This document shows, one piece after another, positions 1 to 5,039 of a stretch of DNA of 5,039 bases. The stretch comes from Chloroflexota bacterium (GTDB lineage: Bacteria > Chloroflexota > Limnocylindria > P2-11E), in the NCBI GenBank assembly GCA_016875665.1, contig VGPA01000118.1:1-5039 (forward strand), in the 5' to 3' direction. The number at the start of each line of letters is the position of its first letter. Position 1 is the stretch's first letter. The translations under genes were made by a program, and so were the position numbers. The notes beneath the pieces were generated by a model that did no database searches, had not been told where the DNA came from, and saw only the letters and a list, made by a program, of their open reading frames with translations.

Positions 1-710
1 ACCACGAGGCGCTTCTCGCCCATCTGCGGCGGCTCGGGCGCGGCCGGCGGCTCGACGCGCTCACCGGGCTCGATCCCGCCGAACGCGGCGGTTGCCGCGT
101 CGAGCAGGCGCTCCGGCTCGTCGTCGCCGCACACCACCAGGTACGCGTTGCGCGGCGAATAGTGGCGCCGGTAGTGCGCGTACAGGCCGTCGCGCGTCAT
201 CAGCTTGATCTCGTCCTTGCTGCCGATGACGCCCTGGCCGTACGGATGGCGGTCGAACGCGACGGCCTGGAGGGTCTCGCCGAGCAGGAACGCGGGATCG
301 TTTTCCAGCCCCTCCCGCTCGCTCACGATCACCGTCCGCTCGGCGTCGACCTCAGCCGGGTCCAGCAGCGCCCCGCGCATGCGATCGGCCTCGAGCTCGA
401 GCGCGACCTCGTAGCGCTCGCGGGGCAGCGTCTCGAAGTAGACGGTGACGTCCTCGCTGGTGAACGCGTTCCACTGCGCGCCGTAGCGCGCGAGCAGGCG
501 GTCGAGGTCGCCCTTGGGGTGCTTGGCCGTCCCCTTGAACAGCATGTGCTCGAGGAAGTGCGACATGCCTGTGGTACCGGGGACCTCGTTCCGCCCGCCC
601 ACGTGGTACCAGACCCAGAGCGACGCCACGGGCGCGTGCCGCGCCGACATGGCGTGCAGCACGAAACCGTTGTCGAGGCGGCGCGTGACGGGGGCGTCGG
701 TGGTGGGGAT
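1..710 (-). CDS. M16 family zinc metallopeptidase (M16B type), C-terminus cut by window edge, start unresolved
   Basis: This is a pitrilysin-family (M16) metallopeptidase, which degrades or processes peptides using zinc held by the inverted motif HxxEH. About 236 codons of the N-terminal catalytic domain are visible. Numbering from the ATC at 710-708, RRLDNGFVL is the first strand. HFLEH at 51-55 supplies His51, His55 and the catalytic Glu54, followed by MLFKGT, then NAFTSEDVTVY. Glu131 lies 76 residues after the second His, the spacing expected for the third zinc ligand, so the enzyme should be active. The rest, including the HPYGQGVIGS and YSPRNAYLVV segments, is typical, and about 180 more residues are expected off the left edge if it is a usual bacterial M16B protein. 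The frame has a stop upstream and no standard start until GTG at 662-660 or ATG at 650-648. Both delete the conserved LDNG strand, so the true start is probably near 710 at a non-standard or miscalled codon. Confidence 0.88.
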   Translation of the reverse strand, partial: MPTTDAPVTRRLDNGFVLHAMSARHAPVASLWVWYHVGGRNEVPGTTGMSHFLEHMLFKGTAKHPKGDLDRLLARYGAQWNAFTSEDVTVYFETLPRERYEVALELEADRMRGALLDPAEVDAERTVIVSEREGLENDPAFLLGETLQAVAFDRHPYGQGVIGSKDEIKLMTRDGLYAHYRRHYSPRNAYLVVCGDDEPERLLDAATAAFGGIEPGERVEPPAAPEPPQMGEKRLV

Positions 711-711
711 G

Positions 712-717
712 CTCCTA
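712..717 (-). promoter_or_regulatory. Shine-Dalgarno-like TAGGAG overlapping the ABC stop codon
   Basis: The minus strand reads TAGGAG. Its first three bases are the TAG stop of the ATPase gene, and AGGAG is the best ribosome-binding match at any gene joint in the window. It lies immediately before the M16 peptidase frame, which supports independent loading of ribosomes on that gene. The problem is downstream: the next in-frame near-start is ATC only one base away, and no ATG, GTG or TTG is at normal spacing. Confidence 0.45.
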
Positions 718-1509
718 GGGTAGCCGCACGACGAGGAACCGCCGGCCGCGTCCGTCGGGACGAACGTCGCAGGTCACGCCGAACGCCTCCGTCATGGTCG
801 CGGAGGTGAGCGCCAAGGCGGTCGGCCCCGAGGCGATCCGGCGCCCCTCCGCGAGGACGAGTGCATGGCCGACGAACGGCGGAATCTCCTCGAGGTGGTG
901 GGTCACGAGCACGACTGCGGGCGCGGACCGGTGTGCCGCGAGCACCGCGAGGTCGGCCAGGAGTCGCTCGCGGGCAACCGGATCGAGTCCCGCGCAGGGC
1001 TCATCGAGCACGATGAGTGCCGGCTCGTGGACGAGCGCCCGCGCGATCAGCACGCGCTGGCGCTCCCCCTGGGACAGGGTGCCGAGCTCCCGGCTCGCAA
1101 GTTGCGCCGCGCCGACAGCCGAGAGCGCGCGGTCCGCGGCGGCCCGCTGCTCGCTGGTTACGCCGTTCCACGGCATGCCGATCGACGCCTCGAAGCCTGA
1201 GGCGACGACCGTCGCGGCATCGAGATCGACGGGCTGAAGCGCATCGAGCGCGCTCGAAACGACGCCGATCGCTTTGCGGAGCGCGCGCAGGTCGGTCTCG
1301 CCGAATCGCGCTCCGAGCACGACCACGCTGCCGCGCGACGGCCACAGGTAGCCCGCGAGGATCTGAAGGAGCGAGGTCTTTCCCGCCCCGTTGGGGCCGA
1401 CGATTGCCCAGTGCTCGCCGCGCCGCACGGTCCAGCGGATGTCGCGCAGCACCTGTTGTCCCCCGCGCACGAGCGACTCGATCGCGAGGTCGAGGATGAC
1501 CTCCGCCAC
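715..1509 (-). CDS. Stand-alone ABC transporter ATPase, YlmA/ModF-like
   Basis: This is a 264-residue ATP-binding cassette protein with one nucleotide-binding domain and no membrane segment. Walker A is GPNGAGKT (38-45), the signature LSQGE (145-149), Walker B LIVLDE (165-170, catalytic Glu170), the D-loop AGLDP (173-177), and the switch His is His204 in VTHH. The Q-loop position reads VVSSAL (83-88), with Ser where Gln is usual. Together with SGFEASIG, CAGLD and THHLEEIPP this matches the B. subtilis YlmA / E. coli ModF group of ATPases, as I recall it. ModF is linked to molybdate uptake, but no permease or binding protein is visible here, so the substrate and even a transport role are unknown. 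The GTG start at 1509-1507 shares one base with the PBP stop TAG (TAGTG) and lies just before the first strand (VILDLAIESL), so no longer start is needed. There is no clear Shine-Dalgarno, and coupling to PBP translation is likely. Confidence 0.92.
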   Translation of the reverse strand: MAEVILDLAIESLVRGGQQVLRDIRWTVRRGEHWAIVGPNGAGKTSLLQILAGYLWPSRGSVVVLGARFGETDLRALRKAIGVVSSALDALQPVDLDAATVVASGFEASIGMPWNGVTSEQRAAADRALSAVGAAQLASRELGTLSQGERQRVLIARALVHEPALIVLDEPCAGLDPVARERLLADLAVLAAHRSAPAVVLVTHHLEEIPPFVGHALVLAEGRRIASGPTALALTSATMTEAFGVTCDVRPDGRGRRFLVVRLP

Positions 1510-1511
1510 TA
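1507..1511 (-). promoter_or_regulatory. Stop/start overlap TAGTG coupling PBP to the ABC ATPase
   Basis: The minus-strand bases TAGTG contain the PBP stop TAG and the ATPase start GTG, sharing one G. The preceding bases (CGGGCTGCAG) carry no good Shine-Dalgarno match, so re-initiation after PBP termination is the simplest reading. This is inferred from the arrangement. Confidence 0.5.
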
Positions 1512-3614
1512 CTGCAGCCCGAAGCGCGCGCCGAGCACCTTGCGCGCGGCGGTGCCCGCGTCCTGTGAGCCGAAGAGGCCCGGCTTCTCCTCGTAGACGA
1601 CGGCGATCGCGACGGTCGGCTTGTCGAAAGGCGCGTAGCCGACGAACCACGCATTCGGCGCGCCGGCGGCCGTCTCCGCGGTACCGCTCTTGCCGGCGAC
1701 CGCCACGCCGAAGCCGCGGAACGGGAAGTACACGGTGCCGTCGGGGTCGGCGACGACGGCCCGCAGGCCCTCCCGGATGAGCGCGAGCTCCGCGGGCGTG
1801 GTCTGCGCTTTGCGCAGCTCCGCGCGCTCGAACGTCCGGACCTTCGCGCCGCCGCGGTCCGCGAGCGAGGTCACGAGGCGCGGCTTCCACACCGTGCCGT
1901 CGTTCGCGAGTGCGGCGGCGTAGTTCGCCATCTGGAGCGGCGTCGCGACGAGGAAGCCCTGACCGATCGAGAGGTTCGTCGCGTCGCCCGGGTTCCACAC
2001 CCGAAGCGACGGGTCGTTCGCGAAGCGCGTCCGCTTCCACGCGGGACTCGGCACGATCCCCTCGGCCTCGAGGACGAAGTCGATGTCCGTGGCGGCACCG
2101 AGCCCGAACGAGCGCGCCGACGCGGGGAGCAGGTCGGGGTCCTTGTCGTTGAGCCGCTTGCCGAGCTCGTAATAGAAGGTGTTGCACGAGCGCGCGAGGG
2201 CCGTGCGCAGGTCGATCAGGCCGAGCGCGGCGGATTCGTGGTTGACCTGCACGTAGGAGGGACCGAAGCCGGCCCACTGGGCGGGGCAGTCGATCCGCTC
2301 GCCCGGCCGGTAGACGCCCGCGCGGAAGGCGGCGGCTGTCGTGATCGGCTTGAACGTCGAGCCGGTCGTGTATTGGCCGAACGTCGCGCGGTTGAACAGC
2401 GGGCGCTTGGGATCGGCGTTCAGCGCCTGGATCGCGGCGGCGTCGCCCCGCACGAAGACGTTGAGGTCGAACGAGGGCCGGCTCGCGATGGCGAGGATCT
2501 CGCCGGTCACGGGATCCTCGGCAACGATCGAGCCGCGGTCGTCGCCGAGCGCCGCCTCGGCCGCGCGCTGCATCGCCGCGTCCAGCGAGAGGAGCGCATC
2601 CTGTCCCGGCACGGGCGCCCGCTCGGCGAGCGTCTCGACCGGGGCCTCGTTCGCCTCGACGATCGAGAGCCGCCACCCGTACGCGCCGCCGAGCACGTCG
2701 TCGAGCGCGGACTCGAGGCCCGCTTTTCCGACCAGGTCGCCCGCGCGGATGCCGCGCGCCGCGCCCCTGGTCGCGTCGTTCGCATTCGCCTCCCCGAGGT
2801 AGCCGATCGTCTGCGCCGCAAGGCCGCTCGGGTACGCCCGCACGCGCTGCGTGCGCACCTGGACACCCTCGACCGCGCCGAACTTGGCCCGCGCGTCGGC
2901 GGTGAGGTCGTGGATCGTGCGGACCGGCACGAACGTCTCCGCGGTCACCCAGGGCTGCGCCATCTTCGTGCGCACCTCGTCGGCGGGGATGCCGAGGTTG
3001 GCGATGCTGTTCAGCGTCGACGCCTGGCTGCGCATGAGGCCCGGCACCACGCCGATCACCGCGGCGTCGCCGAAGGTCGCGAGCTCGGTGCCGTCGCGCG
3101 CCACGATGCGGCCGCGGCTCGTGGCGACGCGCGTCATGCGGACCAGGCGGCCCGCCGCAAGACGCGGCATGATCGACTCCGGCGTCCACGCGATGCGCCA
3201 CACCGCCTGCGGGCCTTCGCCCACGAGAACGAGCGGGAGCTGCGCGGTGCGCGTGAAATCGCCCACGCGCTCGGTTCGGAACGTCACGCCGAGCGACGCG
3301 TTGGCGCGACGCGGATCCGGCTTCGCGTCCGACCCGGCGGGGTGCACCGCCGTCGCCGCCGACACCTCGAGCAAACTGAGCGTCATCTCCTGGGCGATGC
3401 GCGGCAAACGACCGACGAGGCCGTCCTCGCCGACCTCCTCGCGCGCCCCCTCGGTGAGCAGCTCCCACATCGCCCGGTAGTCCCCGCGCTGCCAGGCCTC
3501 CGCGTACTGGCGGGCGACCGGATCGGGGGAGGGCGGGCCGGGGGTTTCGCAGGCGGTCAGGAGAAGGAGGAGCGAGAGCAGGAGGCTGAGCGAGGAGCGG
3601 CTACGCGTCGTCAG
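1509..3614 (-). CDS. Lipoprotein class B penicillin-binding protein (MecA/PBP-lipo type transpeptidase), CTG start
   Basis: This is a D,D-transpeptidase that cross-links peptidoglycan stem peptides on the outer face of the cytoplasmic membrane. The 701-residue product starts with a lipoprotein signal (basic residues at 4 and 6, Leu-rich core 9-19, lipobox LTAC with Cys22). An NTF2-like MecA_N domain follows (about 30-155, ending near WTPESIMPRL), then the PBP dimerisation domain (about 165-335, beginning SRGRIVARDG, with GKAGLE near 295), then the transpeptidase domain (about 355-695). The three active-site motifs are intact: STFK with nucleophile Ser419 and Lys422, SCN at 476-478, and KSG at 642-644. 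KSG instead of KTG is also found in S. aureus PBP2a. The architecture resembles mycobacterial PBP-lipo (Rv2864c) and B. subtilis PbpC. No ATG, GTG or TTG exists in frame before Met49, which would remove the lipobox. The CTG at 3614-3612 overlaps the upstream TGA as CTGA and gives a textbook signal peptide, so I chose it. Natural beta-lactam tolerance is possible but not shown. Confidence 0.93.
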   Translation of the reverse strand: MTTRSRSSLSLLLSLLLLLTACETPGPPSPDPVARQYAEAWQRGDYRAMWELLTEGAREEVGEDGLVGRLPRIAQEMTLSLLEVSAATAVHPAGSDAKPDPRRANASLGVTFRTERVGDFTRTAQLPLVLVGEGPQAVWRIAWTPESIMPRLAAGRLVRMTRVATSRGRIVARDGTELATFGDAAVIGVVPGLMRSQASTLNSIANLGIPADEVRTKMAQPWVTAETFVPVRTIHDLTADARAKFGAVEGVQVRTQRVRAYPSGLAAQTIGYLGEANANDATRGAARGIRAGDLVGKAGLESALDDVLGGAYGWRLSIVEANEAPVETLAERAPVPGQDALLSLDAAMQRAAEAALGDDRGSIVAEDPVTGEILAIASRPSFDLNVFVRGDAAAIQALNADPKRPLFNRATFGQYTTGSTFKPITTAAAFRAGVYRPGERIDCPAQWAGFGPSYVQVNHESAALGLIDLRTALARSCNTFYYELGKRLNDKDPDLLPASARSFGLGAATDIDFVLEAEGIVPSPAWKRTRFANDPSLRVWNPGDATNLSIGQGFLVATPLQMANYAAALANDGTVWKPRLVTSLADRGGAKVRTFERAELRKAQTTPAELALIREGLRAVVADPDGTVYFPFRGFGVAVAGKSGTAETAAGAPNAWFVGYAPFDKPTVAIAVVYEEKPGLFGSQDAGTAARKVLGARFGLQ
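3549..3614 (-). other. Lipoprotein signal peptide and lipobox of the PBP
   Basis: Residues 1-22 of the PBP read as an n-region with two Arg, a Leu/Ser hydrophobic core of about 11 residues and the lipobox Leu-Thr-Ala-Cys. Family knowledge predicts lipidation of Cys22 and cleavage before it by signal peptidase II, anchoring the enzyme to the membrane. A linker rich in Pro (about 24-32) leads to the NTF2-like domain. The signal is complete only if translation begins at the CTG. Confidence 0.85.
3611..3614 (-). promoter_or_regulatory. Stop/start overlap CTGA coupling gamma-glutamyltransferase to PBP
   Basis: On the minus strand the bases CTGA hold the TGA stop of the upstream gene and the CTG proposed to start the PBP, the same geometry as the common ATGA coupling overlap. 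Upstream there is only a weak purine-rich GGCGGG about 4-9 bases before the CTG. Initiation by terminating ribosomes is therefore the likely mode. This is inferred from layout. Confidence 0.55.
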
Positions 3615-5039
3615 TAGCCCGCCGCATGACAGTCGCGCCGCGGATCGGCCCCGCCCGCGAACGAGCCGTTGGGCTCGATCGCGATCACGCTCGCGCCGCC
3701 GGTGATCGGGGCGAAGTCGGCGAGGACGTTCACCTTGTGCCCGCGGTCGCCCAGCGACCTGCGCACGCCTTCGGCCACGCGGCCCTCGACGTCCAGGCCG
3801 CGGCCGCCCGCGTGACGCCAGCGCGGCTCGTCGATCGCGCGCTGCGGCTCGAAGCCGAAGTCGACGAGGCCGACCGCCAGCTGGAAGTTCGTCTGCACCT
3901 GCGCGTGCAGCCCGGGCGTGCCCCAGACGAAGCGCGGGATGCCGTTCTCCAGCGCCAGCACCGCGTTCAGCGTGTGCACCGGGCGCTTGCCGCCGGCGAG
4001 GACGTTGGGCGAGGCGGCGTCGAGCGAGAAGCCCGTGAGCCGGTTGTTCAGGAGGACGCCCGTACCCGGCACGATCGTGCGCGAGCCGAAGAGGTTGAAC
4101 ACGCTGTCGATGAGCGAGACAGCGTTGCCGTCGCGGTCCACGGCGCAGAGATACGTGGTGTGCTCGGCGGCACGCTCGCCGATCGCGCCCCTGCGCCTGG
4201 CGACGTACGCCGGGTCGAGGAGGCGCCTGGCGTCGAAGCCGGTGACGCGCGGGTCGCCGGCGTGGGTGTCGCGGTCGGCGAAGGCGACCTTGGTGGCCTC
4301 GACCATGAAGTGCATCAGCTCGGCCGAGCCCCAGCCGAGCACGCGCGGGCTCTGCGACTCCAGGAGCGAGAGCGCCTCGAGCAGGATGTGGCCCTGCGAG
4401 ACCGGCGGCTGGCCAAAGACGCGCAGGCCGCGGTACGCGATCTCGAGCGGCGCGGGACGATCGGTCCGGTGCGCCGCGAGGTCGTCCGGCGTGATCGCGC
4501 CGCCGGCGCGGCGGATGCCGCCCGCGAGGCGCTCGGCCACCGCGCCGCGATAGAAGGAGTCGGCGCCGCCGTGCGCGACCGAGCGCAGCGTCTCCGCGAG
4601 GTCGTGCTGCTGGAGGATCTCGCCCGCGACCAGAGCGCGTCCGCGCGGCAGGAAGGTCCGCGCGCAGGCTTCGTCCTGCGCGAGGAGGTCGCGCTTCTCG
4701 GCGATCGACGCGGCGAGCCCACCCGACACGGGGAAGCCGTCGGAGGCGTACTCGGTGGCGGCATGGAGCGCGCGAGCGAGCGAAAGCCGGCCGTGCTGCT
4801 CGAGGATCTCGCCCCACCCCGCGACGATGCCCGGCACTGTCGCGACGCCCGCACCCCGCTCCGGGTACGCCCCCTTGAAGGCCGCGCGGTCGATTGAGCG
4901 CGGCGCCGCACCGGATGCGTTGTACGCGGCGACCTTCTGCGTGCGGGCGTCGTAGACGAGCGCGAAGAGGTCGCCGCCGAGGGACGTGCAGTCCGGCATC
5001 GTGACCGCCCCCACCGCCGAGGCCGCGACCGCCGCATCC
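3611..5039 (-). CDS. Gamma-glutamyltransferase family protein (YwrD-like branch), N-terminus cut by window edge
   Basis: This is an Ntn-hydrolase of the gamma-glutamyltransferase family. Such enzymes are made as a proenzyme, cut themselves into large and small subunits, and use the new N-terminal Thr to hydrolyse or transfer gamma-glutamyl (or related acyl) groups. The visible 475 residues open with DAAVAASAVGAV, which matches the family's early conserved stretch, so about 50-60 residues and any signal peptide lie off the right edge; the internal GTG and ATG near 5014 and 4999 are not the start. Further landmarks are GGDLFALVYD, the VPGIVAGW segment, PPVSQGHI, and EATKVAFADRD in the large subunit. 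HTTYLCAVDRDGNAV follows, with nucleophile Thr at visible residue 294, leaving a small subunit of about 182 residues. GTGVLLNNR, GKRPVHTL and a C-terminal GGADPRRD complete it. TTYLC rather than TTHYS, and the absence of the Asp that follows LNNQM in E. coli Ggt, point to the YwrD-like branch. It ends at TGA overlapping the next gene. Substrate is not predictable. Confidence 0.93.
   Translation of the reverse strand, partial: DAAVAASAVGAVTMPDCTSLGGDLFALVYDARTQKVAAYNASGAAPRSIDRAAFKGAYPERGAGVATVPGIVAGWGEILEQHGRLSLARALHAATEYASDGFPVSGGLAASIAEKRDLLAQDEACARTFLPRGRALVAGEILQQHDLAETLRSVAHGGADSFYRGAVAERLAGGIRRAGGAITPDDLAAHRTDRPAPLEIAYRGLRVFGQPPVSQGHILLEALSLLESQSPRVLGWGSAELMHFMVEATKVAFADRDTHAGDPRVTGFDARRLLDPAYVARRRGAIGERAAEHTTYLCAVDRDGNAVSLIDSVFNLFGSRTIVPGTGVLLNNRLTGFSLDAASPNVLAGGKRPVHTLNAVLALENGIPRFVWGTPGLHAQVQTNFQLAVGLVDFGFEPQRAIDEPRWRHAGGRGLDVEGRVAEGVRRSLGDRGHKVNVLADFAPITGGASVIAIEPNGSFAGGADPRRDCHAAGY
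4157..4162 (-). other. Predicted autoprocessing site of the gamma-glutamyltransferase precursor
   Basis: The codons CAC ACC encode His293-Thr294 of the visible protein, immediately before a second Thr and YLCAVDRDGN. Alignment by eye with E. coli Ggt (cut before Thr391 of TTHYS) places the scissile bond between this His and the first Thr. That Thr would become the N-terminal nucleophile of the small subunit. The cleavage itself is inferred from the family, not shown by the sequence. Confidence 0.7.

Noticed and set aside
714..719. Palindrome CCTAGG at the ABC/M16 joint as a possible regulatory or terminator element.
   Set aside because: It is only six bases with no stem extension or T-run, and is explained by the stop codon plus Shine-Dalgarno.
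1510..3468. The ABC ATPase frame is open back to 3468, giving an apparent 917-residue protein.
   Set aside because: The first 653 codons are a low-complexity Arg/Gly-rich shadow of the PBP gene. The conserved ATPase fold begins right after the GTG at 1509.
2238..3617. Plus-strand open frame of 459 codons antisense to the PBP, with others at 3626-4897 and 162-809.
   Set aside because: They are antisense shadows expected at very high GC, with Arg/His/Asp-rich composition and no motifs, while the minus-strand genes show complete catalytic motifs.
3605..3630. ATG at about 3626-3628 on the minus strand just before the PBP as an alternative start.
   Set aside because: It is in a different frame and reaches a TAG after eight codons, so it cannot start the PBP without a frameshift.
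3615..4817. The PBP reading frame stays open about 400 codons upstream, through the gamma-glutamyltransferase gene, suggesting a 1102-residue protein.
   Set aside because: The upstream part is Arg/Pro/Ala-rich shadow translation of the GGT gene with no recognisable domain. The lipoprotein signal at 3549-3614 marks the real N-terminus.
4895..5014. Taking the GTG at 5014 or ATG near 4999 as the true start of the gamma-glutamyltransferase.
   Set aside because: The residues before it (DAAVAASA) already match the conserved family N-terminal region, so the gene continues past the window edge.

Overview
The window is a compact, very GC-rich (by eye roughly 70%, uncounted) bacterial chromosomal segment. 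It carries four protein genes, all on the minus strand and all head to tail, with no real intergenic space. In transcription order (high to low coordinates) they are: a gamma-glutamyltransferase-family enzyme whose N-terminus lies beyond the right edge; a lipoprotein class B penicillin-binding protein of the MecA/PBP-lipo type; a stand-alone ABC ATPase of the YlmA/ModF type; and an M16 zinc metallopeptidase that runs off the left edge. No RNA gene, mobile element, CRISPR array, long repeat or terminator was found. No gene-free stretch exceeds a few bases.

The joints are tight. The gamma-glutamyltransferase stop and the PBP start share CTGA (3611-3614). The PBP stop and the ABC start share TAGTG (1507-1511). 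The ABC stop TAG (715-717) sits inside a TAGGAG Shine-Dalgarno-like motif just before the peptidase reading frame. This layout implies one polycistronic mRNA with translational coupling. The promoter must lie to the right of the window.

Functionally, two products have clear envelope or peptide themes. The PBP is predicted to be lipid-anchored outside the cytoplasmic membrane and to cross-link peptidoglycan. The gamma-glutamyltransferase homologue handles gamma-glutamyl or related amide bonds. The M16 peptidase degrades or processes peptides, and the ATPase is an orphan with no permease in view. A joint pathway is inference only.

The host cannot be named from this sequence. High GC plus a lipoprotein PBP with an NTF2-like N-terminal domain and a YlmA-like ATPase fits a high-GC monoderm-type lineage such as Actinobacteriota or Chloroflexota (low confidence). 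The most unusual point is start codons. The PBP appears to start at CTG, and the M16 gene has no ATG, GTG or TTG at the position where homology puts its N-terminus. I do not see a novel defence or mobile system here.
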